Positions 1-14,000 of a stretch of 64,000 nucleotides of DNA are shown piece by piece; position 1 is the stretch's first letter; each line of letters begins with the position of its first letter. Both the position numbers and the translations under genes were made by a program. The stretch is from Beta vulgaris subsp. vulgaris (taxonomy: Eukaryota; Streptophyta; Magnoliopsida; Caryophyllales; Amaranthaceae), in assembly GCF_026745355.1 (NCBI RefSeq), contig NC_079207.1, positions 37,533,421 to 37,597,420 on the forward strand, read 5' to 3'. The notes below the pieces were generated by a model. It was not told the DNA's origin. It made no database searches and saw only the letters and a program-made list of their open reading frames with translations.

Positions 1-138
1 GTATGGACACACTTTTAAAAAAAGTTACCTTTCTCCTGATTTCAAGGGGCTATTTATAGTTTTGGGGTATTGAATGCTGCCATTTGAGGTCACCCTAAAA
101 TATGGACACCTGATTGGTCAGGTAATCAGATCTAGACA
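1..138. repeat. Repeat fragment related to 55.59-55.74 kb, split by a solo LTR
   Basis: This short segment continues at 2652-2720 once the inserted LTR is removed. It resembles the stretch near 55,600-55,740: a 'acctttctc..gatttcaagg' block, a 'ttgaggtcaccctaa' block, 'ctgattgg', then 'gacacgtggcag' across the insertion. It is therefore probably a diverged copy of the promoter/LTR part of the repeat that is duplicated at 54-60 kb. Similarity was judged by eye, and the left end is cut by the window. Confidence 0.5.
134..138. repeat. Target-site duplication AGACA (left copy; right copy 2652-2656)
   Basis: Five bases directly before the TG of the solo LTR are identical to the five directly after its terminal CA. 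A 5-bp duplication is what Ty3/gypsy integrases produce. It fixes both ends of the element. Confidence 0.88.
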
Positions 139-2651
139 TGTAACACCCCGATAATTATCTTTTCTAGAAAATACATTTATAATAAATCTTAGAGAATTAC
201 TCAGGCATTATCGCCCGTGTGATAACGTTTCGGCTTACTCAGAATTTTGCAGCGGAAAACAACTTTCTAAAACAACTTTATTAAAACTTATGAAACCAAT
301 AACAATGTCAGAATTAAAACACACAAACTTAAAACTATTGTCTGAAAACATAAGCTCCTATGAAAACAACTTAAATGAAACTAATAATACAAGAGTCTCT
401 CCATTCCAGATTCTCAATGAGATGCATCTGCGAACCTGTAATGTCAAGCTGTCTTCACTCTACTCCCCCGAAGGATCACCACAGGATCAATAGGCAAAGC
501 CATGATCACAAACACAACAAGCACGTAATCAGCAAAGCTGAGTACTACATATCAGGCATAAATAATCCTAAACATGACACTACAAAAATATAACTTACAG
601 GAATAAATAATAATATAAACATATAATAATCTGCAGACAACTCTTACTGAACTAGACTCTAAACTTTATTTCTTTCTTTAAATGGAATAGTTATTGGACG
701 AGTTGACTAGCTATAATAGGAGATATGGGAGCTACCACACATTCCAAAATGACCTGCGATATCGAGGAACCTTTGAACTGAAAGAGGGATGGTGATCAAC
801 CCATTCCTAGAAGAACCCATGGCACGCTCACCATGTATTCCAACCCTTGTGTCCAACTCTAGACGTCACCAGTCTAAAGTCTAAACCTATTCTCGTTTCA
901 CTTTACGTTGAATATATTTTATTACTTGTGTTGACACCAACCAAGCAAATAACACATAACAAATAATCACACAATCATAACAGAATTCGTTTTTATCTTT
1001 GGATTAACAAGTGTTCACAACTTATCAATCAAGACTCCTTTAACTTCTTTTATACTTTACCAACTTACTTGTTGAACCTAGCCAACAATAAACTTTACCT
1101 TTATATAGGTATAACTTGTACTTACCAAATAAGATCCACGGTTCTTATAAGATAATAATAATACTCAAGAATCCATGTAAAACATGATTCAATCTAACTT
1201 ACATTAATTCACTCACGAATTAATAAAACTTGACTTATTTTGCTTGCATCAAACTTCCATACAAACATTTATAATCATAAATACTTCTAGTTTACATGTA
1301 GCACACAGCAAATAACATGTAAAACAATTCCAGTAATCATATATATGAACAAATAAAGTCCTATACATGATACTAATAAATAAAACATTCTTAGAGCATG
1401 CTTCTAAATCACATAGCACGTAGACGATGTACGTACCTTGTATAAACAAATTGGTAGGCCACTTTTACACGCTAAAAGTCTCCCACTACGAAATCTCCGC
1501 CTAGAAAATAAAATAATGAAATAAATATCTCGAACTAAAAATTTACAGCAACTTTAAAACGATCAAAACCCCCTTAAACGTGTTTTAAAATCGTTTTTAC
1601 ATACCAAACTATCGTTATTTTTAATCCCTAGTATAGTACAACTATTCTAGTGATTAAAAATCATTTAAAACCCTCAAAATACTTATTTTCTGAAATTACA
1701 GCACTTATAAAATTTAATAAATCTTCTGAAAATATATTCAATACATATAAAATTATATACTAACCAAATCTCATGATTTATGCTTTATATTATAGTTTCT
1801 AGTAATTAAAAACCCTAAAAACTATAAATTTCATGATAAAACTAAAAATAACTTAATATAATAAATCTGAAATTTATTATAATTATATATATGATAGTCG
1901 AAATTCATATTGTATATAAAACAATAATTTAAATTGTAAACATGCTAATTAATAATAAAATAATATAAAAATTAGTACTTTAATGGAAATCTTGAAGAGG
2001 AAGAAAGAAAAACAACCACAACAATGGAGGAAGGAAGGGCCGAACAGCAGCAGCCACGGAACAAGAAACCGGCGGTCAAGTTTCGGTCCTCAAACAAAGA
2101 TTGGTGACGTTTCTTGTTGAACAAGAAACGTTACTTGAAGAAGAAGAAACAACTTTTGAGGAAAAACGAAGAATGACGCACAAAGGAGAATAGAGAATGA
2201 AAGTGCCGAGTGAGAGAGGAGGATCACGTGGAAGGAGGAGAGAGAAATAAAGTGTGTAGGGTAAAATTTGGGTTTATTAGGATATTTATATAGAGGCTTT
2301 ACTTTTGGGTTTAGGAAAAGAGACTTTAATTAATGAAACTTTGATGACTAATGAATGGGCTCTTTGGACTTTAGTCATCAAATATCTTTCCCTTTTTATC
2401 ACTTTTGGGCTTTTGATTCCATTAAGCTTCCTTTTCAAATATACTTTTAGTAATTAAAACTCTTATTAAAACATGCTTAATTAAAACATTACAAATTTTA
2501 TTAAGCTATGAAAAATATTTTTAGTTGACTTTTAAAATAGTCAACCCTTTTTAAAAGTCAAATCATTTTCCAAACTCATTTGGATTTAAATATAACTACA
2601 TAAATACTTTAATATATTTATGAAAATTCTTTAAAATTGTGGGGGATTACA
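139..2651 (-). mobile_element. Solo LTR of a Ty3/gypsy (chromovirus-like) retrotransposon
   Basis: The 2,513-bp unit begins TGTAACACCCC and ends GGGGGATTACA on the plus strand. These are the near-palindromic termini typical of chromovirus LTRs. It is flanked by a perfect 5-bp direct repeat, AGACA, at 134-138 and 2652-2656. No gag, pol, primer site or polypurine tract lies between the ends, so it is a solo LTR left by recombination between the two LTRs of a full element. Sense is minus: the reverse strand carries a TATA-like motif near 2290. Parts of it (about 1035-1800) match 48,060-48,840. Short ORFs inside it are not credible genes. Confidence 0.88.
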
Positions 2652-4775
2652 AGACACGTGGCAGGCAATGAGGTAAATACCAACCAATCATATGCAACCA
2701 TTTTTTGGAATTTGGGCGTGTTCGAAAATATTATAATAATAAAAAATTAATACCATAATAATAATCGAAAATATTAAATTATTAACAATTATTATAATAC
2801 TAATGATAATAAAAATTATAGTGATAATAAATAATAATGATTATTCTTTGAAGATTAAGGGCGTGTTCGGCAATAACTTTTAGTGTTTGGACTAAGTTAA
2901 TACTCTAATTATGGTGAAAAGTTGTGCTTGGAATAGCTTTTAACTGCCTTCGAACTAGCAATTTGGAGAAGCTATAAATATTAGCTTTTGGGGGGGTAGA
3001 GGTAGCTTTTGGAGTAGTGTTTAAAGATTGTATATAGTTTATTTTTGTTATTTCTTAAAACTAATAGCTAATTTTATCGAACACTAATTATCATAAAAGC
3101 TATTTTCATACTCAAATTCTAACAACTAATATCTTACAGTTTACAACTACTGACCACTACTTTTACTGAAGGAATATGTCCATAGACATTCCCGACAATC
3201 ACTAAATATAATAGGAATTATTATATAGATGACGAATTACGTTAGTATAATAATCACATTTACTTGCTAGAGAATAAATGATGGTTGGTGGGATAATATT
3301 GATTAAACCTACGACTAAACTAATCTCATCCCCTATGAGGTCATACTTTGTAGTAACCAATCACTGAAAGAAAACCGGCCAAAGGAAATCAGGGTTGGAC
3401 TAGGTCTTTCACTAAACATATTCTCCTACTATGATAAAATGATATAATAAGAGGATCGAATAAAGTGTTCAATTAATCATTAAGTTTCAAACCAAAAAAT
3501 AGAGAGAAGCCATATTTTTCTCCCTTGAAAAATCCGGCCACCCTCCCTTTAAAGCAAGAAAGTGCAATATGTTCACCCTCTTTTGTTATAGCAAACGTGG
3601 TATTTCAATTATTGCTCATGGACTAAGTAGAGGGACAACAATTAGTGTTCTTTGATCTGTAACCCTTGTAATACTGTGGAAAATACGGCATAAAGGTTGT
3701 ACAATATTTTCCTTGTGATATGATTTAATTTATGTTATTTATGATAGATTTTAGGAAATTGTTTACTGAAATTCCGTTATATATGCATGTATATTCTAAA
3801 TCTACAACTAACAACTACCTAAACCACACCCTTAATAGTATTACCCGTTGAGAGTGCCCAAATTAGTACATACACACCTCCGAAATGATGAGCACCATAC
3901 GCACGATAAATATCAAGCACTAGATTAGGAATATAAATACCAATGACGATGAACATGTACTAACAGAGATGTATATATGTTCATTTGACTTGTTAGCCAT
4001 ATACATGTATTTATTTGACTTGTCATTCATGTACATTTGGCTTGTTAGTATGGATGGAAATGGATGATGGATCATCCATCATCCGCTTAACCCGATTTTA
4101 TCATGCGGGTGAAAATCCGAATTAAATGGATGAAAAGCAGGTGATGGATGCGGGTGAAGTCTTTTCCACCCGTCACCCGACCCATCACACGCTTAACACC
4201 CACCCATCATCCATATTATCAATTACACATGTTTATTTACTTACTTTATTCAACTTTTTAGTAGTAAATTTTACTAAATATGTATCCTATGATATACTTT
4301 TTTGTAAAATTTGTAATATATCTCCTCATTCCTTAAGCACCTGACCCATCCGTTCAACCGGTAGATGACGGATGGATGGATGCGAGTGGAATGGATGGAT
4401 GCGGGTGTCAGATACGAGTAAACCCCTACCCGTCCCGAACCTCGATTCATTTCTATTCCTCTAGACATGTATATATATGCAGTTATGCACAACATGCTTT
4501 ACGTATAAACGTGTGCATCATCTGGACGTTATTGAGAGTGACCTCTATCGGTGCTCTGATCTCCCGTTGCCATAAAAGAAGAACCCAGTCACACGGTCAC
4601 AGGTCTGATTTTGAATGTTGATGGGTGATGGGCAAATCTTATCCTGGAATCCAACACGTGTTTGGACGTTCAGCCTTGTTTTATCTGTTGCCAGTTTGCC
4701 ACTAGATTTTAGCAGCAAGCAAGACAAAAACTGTACACATTCACTTTCGTCTAATCGTCTTTCTACTTTCTAGCT
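2652..4775. other. Intergenic region with small repeat relics upstream of ABCG7
   Basis: No gene was recognised. 2652-2720 continues the repeat interrupted by the solo LTR. 2866-3836 is bounded by inverted 'ttaagggcgtg' and 'cacacccttaa' ends, which recall Tourist/Harbinger-type MITEs, but the middle has acquired unrelated sequence (the word 'tttactgaa' occurs at about 3163 and 3762). 4048-4470 has GATGGATG-rich ends in inverted orientation and may be a second foldback element. The rest is AT-rich, including a run of AAT/TAA triplets near 2730-2840. Confidence 0.4.
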
Positions 4776-4820
4776 ATGCAAATGCAGCTCCACTCTCCCT
4801 TTTGCGAAGACAAACTTTAA
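4776..4820 (+). promoter_or_regulatory. Upstream ORF in the presumed ABCG7 leader
   Basis: An ATG at 4776 opens a 14-codon frame ending with TAA at 4818-4820, only 10 bases before the main ATG. If transcription starts upstream of 4776, ribosomes would meet this short frame first, which would usually lower translation of the main frame. The transcription start cannot be seen, so its presence in the mRNA is an inference. Confidence 0.4.
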
Positions 4821-4830
4821 AGAGAAAAAA

Positions 4831-5097
4831 ATGGTGGTGATTGGCGGGAAGAGAGTGGGGGAAATCGTCGGAAGAATCGGCGGAAATGGCGTCGGTCAAA
4901 TTCTGGTTGCTGTCGCCGCCGCTCTCTTCGTCCGCTTATTTTCCGGCCCTGGTCCTGCGTTGTTGCCGGAGAATGATTTCGACGACGACGATAAAAACGA
5001 TAATTCCGACGAATTTACGGTCGACGGTAAAGTTTTTCCGGTGACAATTCGTTGGAGCAACCTCACATGTTCACTTTCCGACAAAAAATCTAATTCA
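4831..5097 (+). CDS. ABCG7: ABCG7 exon 1 (residues 1-89)
   Basis: It starts at the ATG after an A-rich leader. It encodes a basic start, a hydrophobic alanine/valine/leucine stretch ending in [11 protein letters not shown], an Asp-rich linker (residues 50-60), then the [10 protein letters not shown] block that opens the ATPase domain in this subfamily. The donor at 5098 reads GTTAAT, a weak consensus, but it ends in phase 0 and joins exon 2 exactly as the family requires. An overlapping frame from 4841 is a shadow. Confidence 0.88.
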
Positions 5098-8000
5098 GTT
5101 AATCTCACTAAACTCTTCCTTTTTTGAGTATTTACTCCTTAGTTGGTTTGAATTATTATTATTATGCTTGCTAATTGCTATTATTCTTTGTCTCTTATTG
5201 AATGTTGAAACTTGAGAAGGAGATTTTTATAGTTTCTGAACTACTTTGTTTGGATAGGAGGAAATGAAGGGAAAGGGACGGAACAAGTTCCTTTGTTTGG
5301 ATAAGAGATTGAGGAGGTAAGGAAGGGAAGAGAGGGGACTAGTTCTTTTGTATTGATGAGGGATTGGGGATCCATTTTTGGTCACTTCTGAACAAACATC
5401 ATCCTTGAGAGCTCTCTTGTTGTTGTTACTATCCAAACAAAGTACTGTTAGAGTTCTGTTGATTAAGAAAAATGAATTAACTTTTGAACTTTACTAAAAT
5501 ATTCTTGCCTCAATTCGTCATTTTGGTTCTTTGAAAAGAACAAAAAGAAGATTTAATGGTTATCCTAGGACAATGGGTCAGGGTGTTGTGGTAAATTCAA
5601 GTGCAATGAATTGTTTACTGAAGTTTCTTTAAAATTATGGATAGTTTTATAAGTTATAAGTGATAGTTTGTTAGTTGTGCTTGTGATTTTTGAGATTGCA
5701 GTTTAACTGGAAACAAGTTTTAGAGTCCAAAAAAGTAGGTTATTTTAGTTCTTACTTTACAAAGTTAGCATGATTTTCTTGAGTATGATGAATTTCAAGT
5801 TCATTCTACAGCTTATGTATTATAACATTTTGAATCTTGGAAGATGGCTTTAATACTGAACATGCCCGGAATAAGTAGTATATATCTGAAACATGCAGAT
5901 GATGTGGTAGAAATTACTCAATCATTTTTCTTATAGTACTAATATTTGCAATACTGACGCTTTACCCTCCTTTTTTTGGGTGACACGACTGCCCATTACA
6001 GTATCACCTGTTTTGAATATTGATCAAACGTGTTGTTTTGGTTAGTGCTTTTACTTAATGAGCATGTTCATTACTCAACGCTTCATTTAGTTGGATAAAC
6101 AGCATTCTCAATGGAAAATGATTTTCCGTAGAAAAACACTTTTCTGGGGAAAATGTAATTCTGTATTAGTTTTTCTGTGCTTGGTTCCTTGCATGTTAAG
6201 TTAGATAGAAAAGAAAGAATGAAATGGAAGGGAGAGGATAGATGAGAGGAAGGAAAGAGGAAGGTGAGGAATAGGGAGAAAAATGTGGCATTGCTTTTAG
6301 GAAATATTTTCCACCATGCGGGAAACCATTTTCCACTCTTCACAACCAAATAAATAATGGGAAAATCACTTTTTCTAGAAATGACCCCCCCCCCCTTAAC
6401 CAAACTCTCTCGTAGTCTAAGACTAGACCTTGTAAGCCTTCAGCATAAACTTCTCCGTCTATCATATATATTGGATTCCTCAATTTCTCTAGTGGCTGGC
6501 AGCTTCTGTCTAGCCATAAACGATGGATACTAGGTGCTGTGCCGTGTGCTTATTGATATGTGTAGTGTTGTAGCTAACGCGTTAAGTATCCCTCCTGAGG
6601 AGTACGTTCCAAGTGCTATTGCTGTTCAGATTATGGAGGAACTTTAGGGAGCATGGATATGGAGATCATGTGTGCTTTCCGTAATGCAAATTGCGCCTAA
6701 AAAGTGGGCGGGTAAAGATTTATTCCTTTTCCTAGGAAGACAGACTAAGAGAGAGGGTGAGAGCATTGAACGAAGTATCTTTCCAATTTTATCAGATGTC
6801 TCTGAACTCCGAAGAGACATTGAACGAAGTATCTCAATGCTAGGCATGCTAGTTCGAGGCGCTAGTGTCTTGCAACCTCGTAAACCCAATAGTTATGTGT
6901 ATACAAGGGAGCATGTATATTTGGCTTAGGGCTCTTCCTATGTGTTTTACATATAAGAAAGTAGAAACATATACACACACTTCAGGTTGATTTGCTGGCC
7001 TTCTTTCCTATCTAAATTTAGATTTTGATCTCAAGTACGTTTAGTGATTCGGATGCATCTATCAAATAATTTTTCTTTTCCTTCCCTTCCGTTTTACATT
7101 TGTTCCATAAAAGTGGTTCGATTTAATTAAAAGTGTGGTGGAAAGTTATTGTGTCGAGTAAGAATTTCATACACTTGTCGAATGGTCAGAGTGTACGATG
7201 TATATACTCGAGACAAAGTGAAGAGTCGACGTAACATATTACATGGCAAATGACAACAAGATTCAATTGTTTATTTCTGTTTGGGCAGCAAAATTTCTCG
7301 GATAGTTGTCTTGCTTGATTATTTGATTTTGATGAATGGTTATATCATTCTAAGCTTAACTATGTAGGTAAGATTTCTGTTGAAAGATGTTAGCGGGGAG
7401 GCTAAACCTGGAAGGTTGCTGGCAATAATGGGGCCATCCGGGTCAGGGAAGACGACGCTTCTTAATGTTCTAGCTGGTCAACTTGCAGCGTCATCCAGGT
7501 TAAGTTTATCAGGTCTTTTGGAGATCAATGGAGATCGCAAGTCAAAGAAATCTTACAAGTATGAGCTTTTATTGAACAGTTCCTTTTGAAATTATTTGGA
7601 TTTCTTTTCTATCTTGATTTACGTGTGTTCTTGTCCTAGGTTTGCTTATGTCAGGCAGGAGGATCTCTTTTTCTCACAGATGACTGTGCGTGAAACTCTG
7701 TCTCTTGCTGCAGAACTCCAGATTCCACAATTGTCTTCAACAGAAGAAAGGGATGATTATGTTAATGATCTCTTGTCTAAATTGGGCTTGGTAAGACTAA
7801 TGCTATTGTTATTTTGTCAATTCCCACGGATTACTTTGCAAGCTTATTGAAGGAGAATTCAGATGGTTATCCTTTTTCCTTAGTTTCTTCATCTGACTTA
7901 TGTCTGTTCCTTTTGCCTGATATACACCATAACTTCCTAAAACTCCTTTTCCTTGACAAATGCACTTTTGATTCATTATTGAGTGCTTCTTTCTTAATCG

Positions 8001-11000
8001 GAGAACGCATTAGGTTCTTACCTAAACCGGTAGGTCTTTGAGCGATCTTCAAACACGAGTTTTTAATTGAAATGACACGTCTGCACTAGGCTGCGTTCAT
8101 TTGGCTGCCTATACTCTGTTACAGGCAGGCACCTGATGAGAGATATTGCTTGGTGTTTTGAGTTTAACTGTATCTGGATCTGTTGTAGGCTCAGAGCCAT
8201 ACGAATCTGAACCATAATTTAAGACATTGTGTTTTTAGCATAATATGAACTTAATATGAAGGGCCCATATTAAAAATTGTTGTTTCCTGTTTTGAACTTT
8301 TCCCAAAGGTCAGTTGTGCAGATTCAATTGTTGGTGATGCAAAGGTGCGCGGTATTAGTGGTGGTGAAAAGAAACGTTTGTCTCTGGCATGCGAACTAAT
8401 TGCAAGTCCTTCAGTCATATTTGCAGATGAACCGACAACTGGTATGCATGCTTCATCTTCATTGTACAAGCTTACAGCTTATTCTTTTTAGTATGATCTA
8501 GGGGTGGGTTATAGATCACTAACCTTAATCTTAAATATTTAATACGAGTCCAGCAGTGTGAAAGTAACTCTCATATTTCCCTATGGTGCTTATAGATCAC
8601 TAGCCTTAATCTTAAACTTTTAATACGAGTCCAGCAGTGTGAAACTATGTTCCATATGTCCCTATGGTGCTGTTTTCTACTAAATATGAAAATATATTTC
8701 TTAATGGACACAGCTAGACTTCATCACTCCAATTTTTTTTTGAAAAATCTTATTCAGTGTATCATGGTTGCGAGAGGTGGCATTCTACTTGATTGTAAGG
8801 GCTTGATGGTAGAGATGCTTTTGGAGCTTATTGCGGTTTGTATCGGATTTTCGTGCACTTATCATATATAACTGGGTCTATATGCATTTTATGAAATGTG
8901 ATCTCAATGATAGTTTGCAATTCCATAGGTTCTAATTCTTGTAATAACGAATTTGCAAAATAGATATCATAGAGACAAGAGATTCGTTTTTCCTAACTCT
9001 GCTTCACCTGAATTGTTCACCTCTTGTCAGACTAAAGTTTCAATACCAGGACAACTGAATTTTTAAAAGACCAGGTTATTACAGGTGTTAGGGACTTTCA
9101 AAGTTCTTATTTCCACTACCGAGACAGCCATTTTTTTTTTTTAAAAAATCTGGTTAAGTTACAACTCTAGGGACTTTCTAAGTTCTTGTTTTGCGTACAA
9201 ATCATGTCCTTCTCTTCACTCAAATGCTTCTTCTATTTACCTTCTTGAAGTGCTGTATTAAATTACTCCCTAGCTATATGACCCAATCCTAGTGACTTGA
9301 GGAGAGCTCCTTTGTATTGGGTAAATATTTGGCTAAAAGGTGTGTTATAAAGCAAATATGGGTTGTAATCTTCATTCTGTAGACCCGACCCTATCATTGA
9401 ATCTTCGAGATAACCGTTGCAATTCGTAGTTCCCATATTTACTAGGACCAATCATGCTGTCAAGTGTCAACATCATTGCAATGATGTATTGGTGAGAGTA
9501 TTTCGTTGTTTTGGGTGGTTGGCGAAGGCTTCTTTTGATGGCTTTGGGAGTTTCCCTATTAATTATATTCAGCCTTTTTGATGCTTATCTACCCATTCAA
9601 AGCGAGCTTCTTGCAATGGAAGTAGCAAAATTGTGTATGTAAATTGCCACGAGTTGATAGTACAGCATTATGCCTGTTTTTTATGTCAACTATTTTGTTG
9701 GAAGTTGCTGTGTCGGAGAAGCTGATGTGCTCAAGTCCAAGTGGCTGTGCAGGCTATTAATATATAGACTTCTAGTCCAGAGTTGTAGTCATAGATCACT
9801 TCAAATTAGAGATCTAGTTTTGTTAGAGGGCACTATATCTGTAGAGGGTCTGTTTTGTGTGATAAGGGCAGAGACATAATGATCCATTATAAACTCTTGT
9901 AGTTGCAGTTGACTTTGAAATGGCTGGATCATAGAATTTGTGAAGGGATGGTCTTATTTTAGGTTGTAAATGGTGCATATTGCTAAAGCAACCGTGTCAA
10001 ATGCTACATTTAACAGCCTGGGTTGAATTCCTTTTGACATCTACGTAATTGAACAGAGATTACAGAAGAATTCAATCACTTTATGACAGAAGTAACTAAC
10101 AATAATAGAGATATAGAGGATAGTAATCGTATTAACAAGGGAAAGAAGCCTTCAATATAATTTCCAGACCTTCGAGTAACTAGGATACTCCTTAGAAAGA
10201 GAAACCCGTGATATCTCAATGATCTCACTTTTTCCCGATCTCCCCTTATTATATTCTTCTCTCTCATTACATCATTCTCTCTGTAACTAACTTCCCTAAA
10301 TCCCTTGCTGCCCTCTACTTCCCAAGTTTCCAATTACTGCTTTACAAACAGAATCTTCTAAGAATTACCCTCTTTGCCATTCTTCTATTATCTGGCATAA
10401 GTGTAATGTCTCATTGGCCTTGCTTGGGTGTGTTGATCCATTACAATCTTCGAGGCAGCAAGAAATTTTTTTTGCTGCTAATGCTACCAGGCTGGAAAAT
10501 GGTAGATCTACAGGTCCTTGAAAAGCAGAATATCAAAGATTATGCTTTGCAAACCCTAGTATAATCTTGTAACCGATATTATTGTTAAAATTGGAGGCTT
10601 TGACCCTCTTTGTGAACTCTGTTCTTGGCTTTGTTCAGTACATTATGATCACATCAGGTCCATAAATTATTTTAATTTGTACAATGAGAAGTAAGTCAGA
10701 GACATTGCTTCATAACATGGTATCCTGGATTCGTAGTTGTTTTGAACACTTATGAAGTGTCAAGTTCTTCTCTGGCTTCATAGTCTAAATTTGATAATAG
10801 AAGTTTTTTGATGATTTCTGTCATATAAGACTGAAAGCCTGAATTCTTTGTAAATAAGGGGTTTTATATCCCATGGTTCGTCTCTGTATTTATGCATCTT
10901 ACCCTAGTCTGCTGAGGGTCTTCTTTTCTGTTTGCAGGTTACCTATACTTAGCCTCCCTAGACCTTGCTCTCTAGTGTCTTTAATGGCTTGTCATTGTTA

Positions 11001-14000
11001 TATCCTATTTATTTGGGATTGTAACAGGGCCTTAATGAATATACTCACATATGTATTTTCTCTACTATGGTCCATCCTTCTCTAAAATAATTTCTTGTGG
11101 TAAAAGTAAACAGCGAGATGTTATTATTCACTCCCAATGTCCAGGCGATATCCATGTGCTCATGTTTGCAAATGGGGCTGCAGAGTTGTCAACTAAGACA
11201 AATAGATCTAATAGTTGTCTTATGCGCACATGATTGCGTAGATCTTTTTTATATCTATTTACCTCATTGTCATGCTAAGTTTTGTTACTTTCAGGTCTTG
11301 ATGCTTTCCAAGCAGAAAAGGTAATGGGAACTCTCAGTAAACTTGCACAAGACGGTCATACTGTAATCTGCTCAATACACCAGCCTAGAGGATCAATTTA
11401 TTACAAATTCGACGACATTATCTTGCTGACCGAAGGTTCTGTTGTTTACGCTGGCCTTGCTAGAAATGAACCGTTGTCATACTTTGCAAAGCTTGGGTTG
11501 GTAGCTAAATTTCGAGCCATCTTTGGTTTTACTGCTGTGTAACATTTGGTATATATTGGTGTCAACTTTTGGATTTTGCCTAACCTGTGTGGATCAAACA
11601 GGTATCCTTGTCCGGATCATGTCAATCCTGCTGAATTTCTAGCTGATCTCATATCTGTTGATTATAGCTCATCGGAAAGCATTAACAGCTGCCAGAAAAG
11701 GATCAATGGTCTTGTTGAAACATTTTCGCAACAAACTGCGTCTGTTATATATGCAACTTCGCTTATCAGTGAGGATAAAATCATCAAAGGAATGAAGTTT
11801 GGTGGAAAAGCTTCTTCTAAGAGTGGGGGTTGGTGGAAGGAATTCATGTTGCTCCTTAAACGTGCATGGATGCAGGTATATATAGCAGGTTTTACATTTT
11901 TGTGCGGCTTTATGTTTTTTTGAAGTTATCATAAACGAGTTATTTCCGGCATAGGTTAGTAATCCAGCTATATGCTAAAAACATATTATCACTATAATCA
12001 TCTGATTAGGCTGATAACGTATTGTTCTTTGCTTGATTTGGTAGGGGGGATAGTACAATATTCCTTTCTGTTCAAGTTATCATCTTTGTTTGTACCATTG
12101 TCCCCTCTTGGATGCATTACAAGGTCACATGATTTATTTCCGCAGCCGTCATTGTTCTCGTAACTGGTGCTGTCGACATGGCTTTTCTATTAGACATTTA
12201 TTTTCTGAGAGAATTCATGAATTATTTTTGCTATCATAATTATGGTTTCTATGAATGTTAGTTCGGCTTACCACAAAATTTTACCTGATCAGGCTTCTCG
12301 AGATGGGCCAACTAATAAGGTACGGGCCAGGATGTCAATTGCATCAGCAATAATATTTGGTTCAGTCTTCTGGAACATGGGAAGATCTCAGACATCTATT
12401 CAGGACAGAATGGGGCTCCTGCAGGTATGAATTGTAGTTTAGAGTTGGTATTCTGTTTTCTGCAACTTGCAAAGGCAAAGGAAGGGGTCATGAGCAGGAT
12501 ATATTGGAAAGAAAAGGGATGGGTAGAGGACGCTATTTGACAGGGATAGTGTCAGGATCTGCCATTTTAGAGGTCAAACATGTAAGATTTGCAAATTTAA
12601 GTTTGTCTAGTGGGTAAGTGAGAAAAAAAGTTGAGTGTTTGGCATGTGGAGACTTCTAGCTTGGCATGTGGATACTTCTAGCTGGAAAGTGTCACAAAAG
12701 CATCAAGGGTGGAATTGTGGATACTTCAAGGCAAGAGTGGAAAGGGTAATGTGTTTGATTATCACTAAAGCCTGTTCAAAAGATTGAGTTCTCACTAAGT
12801 CGAGTGCTAGCTAAAGCTGAATTTGGTGTGGAAGTCTTATTTTCTATGATCATCAAAAATCTACAATTGGCCGCAAACAGACTCTCTCTGGTCTTAAGAC
12901 TATCTTTGTAAGATGTGTTTAAACATATTAATTTTTTTTAAAAAATTCATTGTTAAAATCTTCCCTATCTACCTTGTATATACTTTTATCAATATTTGGT
13001 AAGCCTATTACTTAATATTTCATGCTTGCCAGGTACTTCTTGTATATTGATCCTTAGCAATGGATCGAGATGCTGGATCAGTTTGATAAAATCAAGCAAG
13101 CCTCATTGTGAAGGCTTCTAATTGTTAGTAACCCAAATAGAGGCTTGCTTGATTTTGTCAAACTGATCCTGCATCTCTATCCGTGCTCAAGGGTCAATAC
13201 GCAAGAAGTGCCTCCCAAGCATGATGCATTAAGCAAAAGGCTCACCAAACATTGAACCAAATATATAAAAGGTAGATTGGGAATATTTAACAATGAATGT
13301 AAACAATTACTTTAATATGCTAAAATACATCTTACAAAGCAAATTTATGTAAAGAAAATCTTAAGACCAGACACAGTCTGTTTGCGGCCAGTTGCAGAAT
13401 TTTGATGATCATAGAACAATAGAAAAACTTATCGTGATCTAGATCTTGGTGATGATTGTGGAATCAAATGGTGTCTGTTGTTCTACATTGCTTTTCTTTT
13501 TTACTTCATATTTGTAGTGTCATAAATTATTCAATTAGGTTATACATGGAAATATTCTTTCATAAAGAGTTGTTGTAAACATTTGTAGTGAACTAGTGAT
13601 GGTAACGCAATTCTAAAATCTAAATCATGAATGTTGGTAGTTGCGATAAGAGCAATGGCTTTTATATTGGATTATGATGGTTAATGTAATAATGTAGTGT
13701 CCTATAATTGATGTCGTGGTGTAATCTTAAAAGCACATGCTAACGAACTGCTGTTTCCTTAAGAGTAAGTTGTATTATTTTTTTTACTGAATGACCCTTA
13801 CATACGGAGAATTTTGTATGTGCTTTAATGGTAATGATTCACCAGATACTGGCACAATAATAGAGTATTGACTAGAATATTGATCTTTAAACTAGCTTGT
13901 CTTGCACATTCTTTTCCTAATGTAAGTTATGTTGGTTCCCCGTGCTGCTAAGGGAATTTCTGGGTCCTTCAGAAATAGTGACTTTTTGAGAATTTTCAAT

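Noticed and set aside
6083..6403. 106-codon minus-strand ORF in intron 1
   Set aside because: It is Phe/Ser/Leu-rich and overlaps inverted GGAAAATCA blocks and a poly-C run. It is probably a repeat relic, not a gene.
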